From the NCBI GenBank assembly GCA_024400455.1, contig JAKSMU010000001.1, forward strand, positions 248,001 to 312,000: a stretch of 64,000 bases of DNA, given 5' to 3'. Position 1 is the first letter of the stretch. Every line of letters starts with the position of its first letter. A model generated the notes under the pieces. That model saw only the letters and a list, made by a program, of their open reading frames with translations, did not search any database and was not told the DNA's origin. The stretch comes from Bacteroidales bacterium (GTDB taxonomy: Bacteria > Bacteroidota > Bacteroidia > Bacteroidales > F082). Shown here piece after piece: positions 34,790 to 42,901 of this stretch. The translations under genes and the position numbers were made by a program.

Positions 34790-36133
34790 TTGAAACGTTC
34801 AGACAACCAATATAAATTCGATGCCTTGCGCCAGCAATTTTCTACTTTTACGTTTGAAAGTCAGGAGATTGAATTGAAAGATGGCACATTGCATCTGGCA
34901 TTTTCCTTCAACCTTGACGGAAAATATCATTTCACTCCCACGCTGACCATTCCGGTACGTTCTTTCTATCATTGGGACTTGATTCCGGAGGAACAGTTGC
35001 AGACATTGGCCTTCCATGTCGGCATGATAGAGCTTGTCAGTTATTGGAAAATCGCATGCCCGAAAAAGGTGATGGTCAAGCCGTTTTCCTTGACAGAAGG
35101 CCAAAAGATGTTTTGGAAGAAACTGTATTACAATGGTTTGGGTGAGTTTTTCTATCTCAACACCATCACGTGTTCTGAGACTGATTTCATGACCATCGAA
35201 ACGCCCGGAGGCAAGCCTTTCGCCAAAGTCGATTTACCTTTGCAGGAAAAGGCAATCATTCCCGTAGGCGGCGGCAAGGATTCAGTTGTTACTTTGGAAT
35301 TGCTTCGCAACGAACTGTCCTGCACGCCTTTGATAGTCAATCCGCGTGGCGCGACATTGGGTTGTGTCGAGACTGCTGGCTACGTCGATGGTACTTTTAT
35401 GGTGGTCAACCGCACATTGGACCCCGTCATGCTGCAACTCAACAAGGAAGGTTATCTGAATGGTCACACGCCATTCTCGGCCATGCTGGCTTTCGTGACT
35501 ATATTGCTTGGTTTTGGCAGTGGTAGCCGCTATATTGCCCTCTCCAATGAGTCGAGTGCCAATGAGTCGACGGTGCCTGGTACGAACATCAATCACCAAT
35601 ACAGCAAATCCGTTGAGTTTGAGCGTGATTTCCGTGAATATGTGGCGGAAAACATCAATGCTGACATTCAGTATTTTAGTTTCCTGCGCCCGCTGAGCGA
35701 GATGCAGATTGCTTATTTCTTTGCGCAGTTCGAGGCCTATCACAAGGTCTTCCGCAGTTGCAATGCTGGCAGTAAGACCGATTCGTGGTGTGGCAATTGC
35801 CCGAAATGCCTGTTCACATGGCTGATCCTTTCGCCATTCATTTCGCGTGAAAAGCTGACCGAAATTTTCGGCAAGGATTTGATGGCTGACATGAGTCTAA
35901 GACCAATCTTTGAAGAACTTAATGGGACTTCAGCGGTGAAGCCTTTTGAATGTGTCGGCACGGTGGAAGAGGTGAGGGCTTGCGTCGATGCCATGCAAAA
36001 CTGCGAAGGCACGATTGCTGCCATTTCGCCAAAAGCGGAGACCAACGTGGCGGAAATGCTGAAACGCTATAATGAAGAAAACTTTTTGCCTGACAAAATC
36101 GCTGCAATCTTAAAATCGAAACTCTATGTTTGA
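34790..36133 (+). CDS. murL: UDP-MurNAc-L-Ala-L-Glu epimerase (MurL-like)
   Basis: A 447-residue protein that I assign to the MurL family. MurL, described in Xanthomonas, uses ATP and Mg to turn the L-glutamate of UDP-MurNAc-L-Ala-L-Glu into D-glutamate. Support: a PP-loop-like ATP motif IPVGGGKDSVV (near residue 160), the NESSANEST segment, and a CxxC pair in WCGNCPKCLF. The next gene, overlapping by 8 bases, is a MurD-type ligase whose glutamate-binding motif is non-standard, as expected of MurD2. The start is the TTG at 34790, because earlier codons overlap the promoter. It could instead be an uncharacterised PP-loop protein, but the neighbour argues for MurL. Canonical cells use glutamate racemase instead; none is in this window. 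Confidence 0.78.
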   Translation: MKRSDNQYKFDALRQQFSTFTFESQEIELKDGTLHLAFSFNLDGKYHFTPTLTIPVRSFYHWDLIPEEQLQTLAFHVGMIELVSYWKIACPKKVMVKPFSLTEGQKMFWKKLYYNGLGEFFYLNTITCSETDFMTIETPGGKPFAKVDLPLQEKAIIPVGGGKDSVVTLELLRNELSCTPLIVNPRGATLGCVETAGYVDGTFMVVNRTLDPVMLQLNKEGYLNGHTPFSAMLAFVTILLGFGSGSRYIALSNESSANESTVPGTNINHQYSKSVEFERDFREYVAENINADIQYFSFLRPLSEMQIAYFFAQFEAYHKVFRSCNAGSKTDSWCGNCPKCLFTWLILSPFISREKLTEIFGKDLMADMSLRPIFEELNGTSAVKPFECVGTVEEVRACVDAMQNCEGTIAAISPKAETNVAEMLKRYNEENFLPDKIAAILKSKLYV

Positions 36134-37454
36134 CAGTATTTTAAACAGGTTGCAGGGCAAACGTGTCCTTGTCCTCGGCTTTGGCCGCGAGGGTAAGTCG
36201 ACCTTGCGTTTCTTGCAGAAATATCTTCCTCATAATGAAATCGGTATCGCCGATAAAAATGCAGCCGCTTTTGCTGAATTTCAAAATCTGCAGCCTGATG
36301 AGCCTGTCGAAGCAAGACAATTGCACTTTCATTCCGGCGACGAATATCTGCAAAACATTTACGATTACGACATTGTCATCAAAACACCGGGCATCTCACT
36401 GAAGGATTTCGATGTGAAAGGCATTGAAATCACATCTCAGACAGACTTGTTTTTGGGTGAATTTCATTGCCAGACCATAGGCATCAGCGGAACGAAGGGC
36501 AAGAGCACGACGACGAGTTTGATTTATCATCTGCTGAAATCGGCTGGAAAAGATGCCATTCTCACGGGCAATATCGGTATTCCATGCTTTGATGTGATGG
36601 AGGGTGTAAAGCCTGATTCAATAGTGGTTTACGAACTCTCGGCGCATCAGTTGGAGTATGTTCACAACGGACCGAAAGTCGGTGTGCTGCTGAATGTGTT
36701 TGAGGAACATCTTGATCATTTTGGCACTTTTGAGAGGTATAAAAACGCGAAATTCAATCTCTTGCGTTTCATGCAGGAAAATGATTTTGCCGTCATCCAC
36801 GATAGTTTGCTGGACGATGTGCTGCCCTTGTTTGTTAATCAGGCGGTGTTTTCGACCATGAATTTTGATGTCGATGAAAGCCGTTTGCCCATTTTGGGTG
36901 AACACAACTTGCTGAATGTGAAGGCGGCCTTGTGTGCTTGTTCGGCTTTCGGCATCGATGAGCGGGAACTGATTCCTTATTTATATACGTTCAAGCCTTT
37001 GGAACATCGTTTGGAGCGCGTCGGCACTTTTGGTGGCGTGACTTTCTTTAACGATAGCATTTCCACCATACCGCAGGCGGCTATTGCGGCTTGCAAGACC
37101 TTGAAAAAGGTTGATTTCCTGCTGCTTGGCGGTTTCGACCGCGACATCGATTACACGCCTTTGATTGATTTCCTTTCAGAAGGCATTGTGCCAAATCTGC
37201 TGTTTACGGGCAAAGCCGGCGAACGCATGATGCAGGCTTTGAAGGATAGGGGAGTAGCGGTCGCGCTTGTTCCGTATGCGTCTATGGATGATGCGTTTGC
37301 CTATCTTTCCGCTCATGCAGAATCGGGCGATGTGTGTCTGCTTTCGCCCGCGGCTTCAAGTTACGACCAATACAGGAATTTTGAGGAAAGAGGCCGGAAA
37401 TTCAAGGCTTTGGTGGAACGGTTTGCTTTGTCAAATCAGAAAAAAATTCTTTAA
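36126..37454 (+). CDS. MurD-type ligase, probably the L-glutamate-using MurD2
   Basis: A 442-residue Mur ligase that joins glutamate to UDP-MurNAc-L-alanine in the cytoplasm. N-terminal Rossmann part: VLVLGFGREGKST. Central ATPase: GISGTKGKSTTT (residues 120-130), where ordinary MurD has G-x-NGKST. C-terminal part: HRLERVG, then NDSISTIP near residues 309-316, and FEERGRKF. Ordinary MurD has NDSKATN at the NDSISTIP position, in the region that contacts D-Glu; the lost Lys suggests a different glutamate form. With the overlapping MurL-like gene this points to MurD2, which adds L-Glu before MurL inverts it. If the genome also has a standard murD in the dcw cluster, this would be a second enzyme. 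Confidence 0.82.
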   Translation: MFDSILNRLQGKRVLVLGFGREGKSTLRFLQKYLPHNEIGIADKNAAAFAEFQNLQPDEPVEARQLHFHSGDEYLQNIYDYDIVIKTPGISLKDFDVKGIEITSQTDLFLGEFHCQTIGISGTKGKSTTTSLIYHLLKSAGKDAILTGNIGIPCFDVMEGVKPDSIVVYELSAHQLEYVHNGPKVGVLLNVFEEHLDHFGTFERYKNAKFNLLRFMQENDFAVIHDSLLDDVLPLFVNQAVFSTMNFDVDESRLPILGEHNLLNVKAALCACSAFGIDERELIPYLYTFKPLEHRLERVGTFGGVTFFNDSISTIPQAAIAACKTLKKVDFLLLGGFDRDIDYTPLIDFLSEGIVPNLLFTGKAGERMMQALKDRGVAVALVPYASMDDAFAYLSAHAESGDVCLLSPAASSYDQYRNFEERGRKFKALVERFALSNQKKIL

Positions 37455-37487
37455 TAATCAATTGTTTAATAAATTTAATCTATCAGT

Positions 37488-38603
37488 ATGAAAAAAGGAT
37501 TTTTATCATTGTTCTTTGCCTGTGCTTTAGGTTTGGCAGGCACTTGCGTTCAGGCGCAATCAAGATTCATGGCGCCGTATGACTTTAATGGAGAATTCGC
37601 TCCGACGGGCGTAAATCTTTCGTGGAAATCGTAAGCACCGGTTTCCGTTGTTCCAGAAGACCTTTATTGGGATTTGGAAACCATGGTCGATTGGACGCTT
37701 ATTGATGCCGATGGCGACGATCATTGCTGGATGCACGTTCAGGGTTTGGAATGCCCAAGCGGCTACATCTGCTTGGTTTCGGAATCGAAAGACTGCTATG
37801 GTACTTATGGCGGTATTCCTTATACACCTGATAATTATATTGTTACGAACAAAATCCAGATTTTGGATGGTACGGTTCTTACATTCATGGCTTGCGCTGC
37901 CGATGCCGTGAGTTATGCTGAACATTTTGGTGTCGCTGTCTCTACCGCAGGCAATACCAATGCTGCTGATTTCACAACCATTGCAGAATGGACCGTTGCC
38001 CCCGACAAACTCAACCAAACGCCTTGGAAAGAATACACTGTTGACCTCAGTGCATACGCAGGTCAGGAAGTATATGTTGCTTTCCGCCATTTCGGTTGCA
38101 CCAATCAGTATGCTTTGGCTATTGATGATGTCCGTTTCACATACAATGCCGAACCGAATGACCTCGAAAGTTTCAACCTTTATCGTTCCACAACGGATGG
38201 CGATTATCAGTTGATTGCCAATATCCCAGCCGTTGAATATCAGGCCCATTATGAATATCTTGACAATGTCGAACAAGGTACTTACTACTATCAAGTGACG
38301 GCAGTCTATGCCAGCCAGGGCGAAACGGAACCTGCTTCTACTGTGGTTACAGAGACATCGGTTGCTGAAAATGCTGTCGATGCAAAGGTCTATCCAAATC
38401 CGACCAATGGTCTGCTGAAAGTTGAAGCCCCTAATATGAGACAAATCATTGTGATGAACGCTTTGGGACAGATCGTTTCAACAATTCCTGCTGAAGGTGA
38501 TAATATGGTTGTCGATATGTCGCAAATGGAATCGGGCTTGTACTTGATTCGCATTGAAACGGAAAGTGGGTGCGTGGTGCGCCAAATCAATGTGGTGAAA
38601 TAA
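37488..38603 (+). pseudogene. Cleaved-adhesin-like T9SS protein broken by an in-frame stop
   Basis: The reading frame begins at the ATG at 37488 with a good signal peptide (MKKGFLSLFFACALG to VQAQ) and a fibronectin-type start (PTGVNLSWKS), then meets TAA at 37632-37634 and continues in the same frame to 38603. After the stop comes a cleaved-adhesin domain (WTLIDADGDDHCWMH, then YTVDLSAYAGQEVYVAFRHFG and LAIDDVRF), as found repeated in gingipains and hemagglutinins of Porphyromonas, an Fn3-like domain, and a T9SS type A tail (VYPNPTNGLLKVE, SGLYLIRI). One point change would restore the gene. It is a recent pseudogene, a sequencing error, or a phase-variable/readthrough case. No initiation site with a signal peptide exists after the stop. 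Confidence 0.8.
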
Positions 38604-38628
38604 GAAAAATGTTGTTTTGAGGTATACA

Positions 38629-38660
38629 AAAACAGCCGCCTCCAGGCGGCTGTTTTTTTG
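38629..38660. terminator. Bidirectional terminator between converging genes
   Basis: AACAGCCGCC and GGCGGCTGTT form a 10-bp stem with a TCCA loop, flanked by A and T tracts. Confidence 0.9.
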
Positions 38661-38677
38661 TTTTATGGATAATTGTA

Positions 38678-39616
38678 TTAACCTTTCTTAGGTTTAATGG
38701 TGTTTCCTCCGCTGTTGCTGTTGTTGTTACCGCTGCCAGAGGTGGGCTTTACCGTACCTGTTCCAGAAGTTCCGTTTGGTTTTGGGTTTATAGTGCCAGT
38801 GCTGGAATTGCCGTTGTTTTTAGGTTTGGTTGTTCCTGCAGGCTTTATTTCGCCGCTCTTGCCTGATGCATCGGCCATATCCTTGATGCGGGCTGCACGC
38901 TTGGCGCTATCTGGGTGGGTCGAGAACATTTGTGCTACAGCGCCTTGTGTGCCACTGTTGCCGCTTAGGGTAATGAGTACATTCAAGGCGTTATACATGG
39001 CGTAAGGGTTTACATTGTTGGCAAGGCAGAATTGGAAAGCGGCTTCGTCGGCTTCATATTCCTGCTTGCGCGAATATGCGTTGGAGGCCATCTGCTGGGC
39101 CAGGTCGCCGAGGATGCCTTCCGAGAGGGCGCCTGCAGTTTCGTTCCATGCCGAAATGCCGTAACGGGCGGCAACCATCAAATAGGCTTGACGGTAGGCG
39201 TCGCGGACATCTTTGTTTTTCAAGTGGCCGAGTTCATGACCGATGACGGCAAAGATTTCATCGTCGTCCATCACATCCATCAGGCCAGAATAGACGCGCA
39301 CGCTGCCATCGCCGCTGGCGAAAGCATTGACGGTATTCGACTGATATACTTTGTAATTCACATTCAAATCACCAAGGTTCTTGAACTTCTTCATGATGTT
39401 GGTGAGACGTTGTGTGTACTCGTTTGATGCCGGGAGGACGGTGTTTTCGCCGTCGGTCTGAACCATGTATTCCTGACAAAGTGATGCGACTTGGGCATCG
39501 GTGATGGTGAAAGCCTGAACAGCAGCAGCACCGGCTTGCAAGGCCTTCGTTGAGTTGAGCGAAGCGCAGCTGGTCATCATCATCAAGGCTGCAGCTCCAA
39601 TAATTAACTTTTTCAT
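38678..39616 (-). CDS. M48 family metallopeptidase, lipoprotein
   Basis: A 312-residue lipoprotein protease. The ATG at 39616 gives a signal peptide and the lipobox MTSC; the frame before it lacks a leader and contains the promoter. The zinc motif VIGHELGHLKNKD (near residue 135) and the downstream EYEADEAA, which supplies the third zinc ligand, define an M48 (BepA/LoiP-like) enzyme. FASGDGSVRVYSGLM before the motif is the usual substrate-strand region. The last 60 residues are a Gly/Asn/Ser/Thr/Pro-rich low-complexity tail (repeated GTGTVKP-like units). It probably trims or checks outer-membrane proteins in the periplasm. Confidence 0.9.
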   Translation of the reverse strand: MKKLIIGAAALMMMTSCASLNSTKALQAGAAAVQAFTITDAQVASLCQEYMVQTDGENTVLPASNEYTQRLTNIMKKFKNLGDLNVNYKVYQSNTVNAFASGDGSVRVYSGLMDVMDDDEIFAVIGHELGHLKNKDVRDAYRQAYLMVAARYGISAWNETAGALSEGILGDLAQQMASNAYSRKQEYEADEAAFQFCLANNVNPYAMYNALNVLITLSGNSGTQGAVAQMFSTHPDSAKRAARIKDMADASGKSGEIKPAGTTKPKNNGNSSTGTINPKPNGTSGTGTVKPTSGSGNNNSNSGGNTIKPKKG

Positions 39617-39642
39617 TTTTGATGTGTTTTTGAATATTTGCG

Positions 39643-39650
39643 CAAAATTA
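39643..39650 (-). promoter_or_regulatory. -7 promoter element for the M48 lipoprotein gene
   Basis: TAATTTTG on the minus strand, fitting TAnnTTTG, 26 bases before the ATG at 39616. Confidence 0.6.
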
Positions 39651-39688
39651 TGAAAATTACACGATTGCTGTACTTTTTTTAAAAACAA

Positions 39689-39719
39689 AATGTCGGCCGA
39701 TTTCTAATCGACCGACATT
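39689..39719 (-). terminator. Terminator after the porin-permease unit
   Basis: Stem AATGTCGGTCGAT / ATCGGCCGACATT on the minus strand with one mismatch, then TTGTTTTTAAAAA. Confidence 0.75.
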
Positions 39720-39746
39720 ATTATTTGTCTTCATTAACAGGGAGTA

Positions 39747-40982
39747 TCAAATCAAGGCAAGCAGCACATACAGCCAGTGGGCGGCGATGCCTGCGCAAAG
39801 ACCGCCGATGGTGTGTGCGCCAATGGCTTTGCCGATGAGTTTACGGTAGCCGAGTGAGTCGAGCATGGCGGCGTGTGTCGAAAGGAAACCGCTCCAACAC
39901 ATGCCCATGGCGGTGAACACGGCGATGGCGTTGGTGTTGATGATGCCTTCGGCAATGAAACGTGGCACCAGACCGATGGCTGCGCCAACAGCACCGAGAG
40001 CTGTCATTGGGAAGGAAATCAGGGCGCCGCTTTCGAAGCCAAACAACCATTTGAAAATGAAGTTGATCTTGTCGGCAGCCCATGTGATGACAGGCACACC
40101 TTCGTAGGCAACACCCATATATTGGCCGTTTTCGCCCGAAGGACCGAAGGTCAGCATCATGACGATGGTGGAGATGCAGAGAACGCCCGGAATGATGGCG
40201 ATGCCGATGCCGACACCGTCCTTGCCGCCGTCCAACAGTGAGTTAAGGAAACGCATGAATACGCTGCCTTCGCTCTTGAAGGTGATTTGCTGCTCGTCGC
40301 CGGTTACTTCTGCTACAGGTTCATCGAGTTCTGGGTAAGATTTTAGAGTGAAACGCTGCATCAGTCTAGTGGAGACGATGCTGCCGACGATGGCGCCTGC
40401 CAAACCAATTAAGGCACCTTTGCCGAAACCGAGACCTGTCATAAAGGCGATGACCACGAGGCCCATGCCGAATGCCGTGCCGAAATTGGTCAGCGAAACC
40501 AGCTGGTATTTCTTGAAGTAACGGTTGAAGTTCTTGTCGTGGGCCAAGGTGATGATGGCGGGATTGTCGCTCAAGAAAGTCATCACGGCTCCCAAGGCTG
40601 CAACGCCAGGGAGGTTGTAGAGTGGTTTCATCAGAGGACGGAGCAGATTTTCCAACAGACGCACGACGCCGAATTCGGTGAGCATCTTGCTGATGGCGCC
40701 CATCAGTACGCAAATGGCCATGATGTAGAACACGGTCTCCAGAAGCAGGTGATAGGAAGTCTGCATGAAGGTGTTGAGCATCTTCGGCAAGGTCATCTTG
40801 TAGGCCAGTCCGCCGAAGAAAGCGAAGAAGATAATCAAGAAAACGATAGCTTCGAAGCTTCGTTTTGTCGTGAATTTCAAAGGGTGTTTCACCCATTTCT
40901 CAAAGGTGCCGAAAATTCTCTCTACGACATTGTGATACTCGTGGGTGCTTTTCCGTCTGTTAAAGAATGATAAACGTGGCAT
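39747..40982 (-). CDS. Nucleoside-recognition (Gate) domain membrane protein
   Basis: A 411-residue membrane protein with about nine hydrophobic segments. Two regions (about residues 95-200 and 320-405) resemble the nucleoside-recognition Gate domain found in nucleoside transporters and spore-maturation proteins A/B: LSDNPAIITLAHD and FGMGLVVIAFMTGLG, then AMGMCWSGFLSTHAAMLDSLG. An N-terminal cytoplasmic arm of about 40 residues and a charged loop near 220-240 are extra. The substrate is not known. The gene begins 6 bases after the porin-like gene stops, so an outer-membrane channel and an inner-membrane permease are made together. Confidence 0.75.
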   Translation of the reverse strand: MPRLSFFNRRKSTHEYHNVVERIFGTFEKWVKHPLKFTTKRSFEAIVFLIIFFAFFGGLAYKMTLPKMLNTFMQTSYHLLLETVFYIMAICVLMGAISKMLTEFGVVRLLENLLRPLMKPLYNLPGVAALGAVMTFLSDNPAIITLAHDKNFNRYFKKYQLVSLTNFGTAFGMGLVVIAFMTGLGFGKGALIGLAGAIVGSIVSTRLMQRFTLKSYPELDEPVAEVTGDEQQITFKSEGSVFMRFLNSLLDGGKDGVGIGIAIIPGVLCISTIVMMLTFGPSGENGQYMGVAYEGVPVITWAADKINFIFKWLFGFESGALISFPMTALGAVGAAIGLVPRFIAEGIINTNAIAVFTAMGMCWSGFLSTHAAMLDSLGYRKLIGKAIGAHTIGGLCAGIAAHWLYVLLALI

Positions 40983-40988
40983 ATCTTA

Positions 40989-42002
40989 TTATTGATTGTT
41001 TTTCTTGATGTTCAGCAAGTCGACTTTCCATGTGAGGCCAATGTTGGCTTGGTAGTTGTGTGTGTCGTCGGTGTTGGTGTGTGTGCCGCAGAAGTGAAGA
41101 CGCAAGTTACGGCTGCTCATGGGGTAAAACTCGAAGCCGGCACTTTCAAAATGTACGTCTCCGCCGAGTGGGTTGTAAAGGTCTATGATGTCGTCGCTGT
41201 TGTGGTCGAAACCGCCTTTGGCGAAGATGATCCATTTCTCGCCAATGTTAAGGCCTGCGCCAAGGAGAATGGTGTAATTCTCGGCAAGGAAACGTGTGTT
41301 TTTGCGTGAGGCGCGGTTCTGAAGGTCGAGGCGGATTTCAAAGTCGTTGAAAACGAACTTGTTGCCTAACGAAATGTAGTTGACAAACTGTTTCTCGGTA
41401 TTTTGAAGCATATTGACGGAATAGGCTGTCTTGAAGTGTCCCATGTCGCCGTACCACATCAGGTTGTAGGCGTAGATGCCTTGCAATGACTGACTGATGG
41501 CTGGCGAGTTGGAAAATTGGAACAGCACGTGATTCCGACCATCAGCGTCTTTGTAGTTGGCAGAGATGCCCATCTCGTAACAGCACACGTGGTTCCAGAA
41601 ATCAGTGCCGTAATAGATGTCGATAGGGGCGGCATCGTATTCCCAACCGCCTATGGCAACCACTTGCTTGCCGGCCGATATGAAAAATTCATCGGTCAGG
41701 TGCCAGTTAAGGTATGCCCAATCGGTGCCTTGGAAGAAAGTGTTGGCAAAACTCGAATTGGGTGAGTTGATGCGCTGACGGAGGTGATAGCTGAACTTGT
41801 CGGTTACGTTGCCGTTCAATGTGATTTGCAGGTATTTGCCTTGCAAACCGTGGTCGGAGCTGTTGTTGGCGCAATAATAATCGTAGGTGAAATCGGCGCG
41901 GGTGTCGAGCCTCAAAGTGTTTAAGGTGACGGCTTTGTCCTGCGCAAAGGCATGAATGGCCAGAGCCATGAAAACTGCCGTTAAAATGTGTGTTTTTTTC
42001 AT
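40989..42002 (-). CDS. Outer-membrane porin, OprO/OprP-like
   Basis: A 337-residue outer-membrane beta-barrel. I chose the ATG at 42002, which gives a signal peptide (MKKTHILTAVFMALA to AFAQ); the frame before it contains the promoter at 42020-42027. Alternating hydrophobic and polar residues through the whole chain, segments such as FSYHLRQRINSP, TDEFFISAGKQ and AYLNWHLTD, and the final aromatic strand NIGLTWKVDLLNIKK fit phosphate-selective-porin-type channels of Bacteroidota. The substrate is unclear. It precedes the Gate-domain permease gene by 6 bases. Confidence 0.8.
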   Translation of the reverse strand: MKKTHILTAVFMALAIHAFAQDKAVTLNTLRLDTRADFTYDYYCANNSSDHGLQGKYLQITLNGNVTDKFSYHLRQRINSPNSSFANTFFQGTDWAYLNWHLTDEFFISAGKQVVAIGGWEYDAAPIDIYYGTDFWNHVCCYEMGISANYKDADGRNHVLFQFSNSPAISQSLQGIYAYNLMWYGDMGHFKTAYSVNMLQNTEKQFVNYISLGNKFVFNDFEIRLDLQNRASRKNTRFLAENYTILLGAGLNIGEKWIIFAKGGFDHNSDDIIDLYNPLGGDVHFESAGFEFYPMSSRNLRLHFCGTHTNTDDTHNYQANIGLTWKVDLLNIKKNNQ

Positions 42003-42019
42003 GCTGATAAAATAATCGG

Positions 42020-42027
42020 CAAAAATA
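42020..42027 (-). promoter_or_regulatory. -7 promoter element for the porin-permease unit
   Basis: TATTTTTG on the minus strand, fitting TAnnTTTG, 17 bases before the ATG at 42002. Confidence 0.68.
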
Positions 42028-42059
42028 GGAAATTTAGTGCTGCAAATACGCAAACGACA

Positions 42060-42085
42060 ACAAAAAACGGAGCGGATTGCTCCGT
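42060..42085 (-). terminator. Terminator downstream of hsp20
   Basis: ACGGAGC pairs with GCTCCGT on the minus strand and is followed by TTTTTTG. It is the last of several hairpins in this gap. Confidence 0.7.
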
Positions 42086-42124
42086 TCCGTTGTTTTTCTT
42101 GGTTCTGGTTCTGGTTTTTTTCCA

Positions 42125-42228
42125 AAGCGAAGGGTGTCGCTCGCTGCCGCTTACTTTGCCCTTCGCTTGTGTAGGCTGCCCTTTCAGGGCGGAGGCTTTC
42201 GGATGGTCTTTGAAACGCGATAGCGCTA
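42125..42228. repeat. Cluster of palindromes between hsp20 and the porin gene
   Basis: AAGCGAAGGG (42125-42134) is repeated inverted at 42159-42168; GCCCT/AGGGC forms a small hairpin at 42178-42190; TAGCGCTA (42221-42228) is a perfect palindrome. The gap looks like a repetitive extragenic element rather than a single terminator. Confidence 0.5.
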
Positions 42229-42245
42229 TTCCTAACTCCTCACTT

Positions 42246-42665
42246 TTAGTTCACTTCAATGGTCTGCACGAGTTTTTTCTTTTCTTCCATGGTGACTTTC
42301 GGCAGCATGATTTCTAGGATGCCGTTTTCCACTTTGGCCGTAATCTGCTCGCGGTGAATGTCTTCAGGCAGCATGATGGTCTGACGGAACTGTTCCACCG
42401 AAAACTCGTGGCGCAGGTAGCGTTTGGCTTCGTCTTTGGTTTCGGTCTTGGTTTCCTTTGCCATTTCAACGATGAGGTTGCCTTCGGCGTTGATGGAGAT
42501 TTTCAAGTCATCTTTGGTGAGTCCGGGTACGCTGAACTGTACCTTGTAGTCTTCCTTGCTCTCGATGATGTTCATCTGTGGCGTTGCGTACGAAACATTG
42601 CCCATGTTCATGAGTTCGTTGAACAATGTAGGCATGAAATCCTGTGGTCTTCTGGTTACTAACAT
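42246..42665 (-). CDS. Small heat-shock protein Hsp20
   Basis: A 139-residue small heat-shock protein that holds unfolding proteins in a refoldable state. Residues about 28-130 form the alpha-crystallin domain: PQMNIIESKEDYKVQFSVPG at the start, LIVEMAKE, YLRHEFSVEQFRQTIMLPE, and VENGILEIMLPK, with the conserved Gly-x-Leu. A short N-terminal arm and the C-terminal TIEVN complete the family shape. No TAnnTTTG box is visible upstream; a different, heat- or stress-linked promoter is likely. Confidence 0.94.
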   Translation of the reverse strand: MLVTRRPQDFMPTLFNELMNMGNVSYATPQMNIIESKEDYKVQFSVPGLTKDDLKISINAEGNLIVEMAKETKTETKDEAKRYLRHEFSVEQFRQTIMLPEDIHREQITAKVENGILEIMLPKVTMEEKKKLVQTIEVN

Positions 42666-42901
42666 GATGTTTGGTTTTTTAAATTGTTTAACTGTTTATT
42701 TGTTTGTTGTCTATTGTTTATCGTTCGTTGAGCTTGTCGAAACGATGCCGTTTTTAACGGTTGCCCGTTGGACTTTCGCTCGGACGATTCTGCAATAGTC
42801 AAATCTTGAGCCAAAACAAAAAACAGTATGATTTTGTTTTATGTTATGACAAAATGACATGAAATATTTTGTTGATGCGTTATATAGTGACAAAATGGCA
42901 T
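42666..42901. promoter_or_regulatory. Control region upstream of hsp20
   Basis: It contains two copies of TGACAAAATG-R-CAT (42846-42859 and 42888-42901) and, on the minus strand at 42799-42814, TTGGCTCAAGATTTGA, which has the GG and spacing of a sigma-54 site but GA instead of GC at -12. No standard -7 box was found. Confidence 0.35.
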
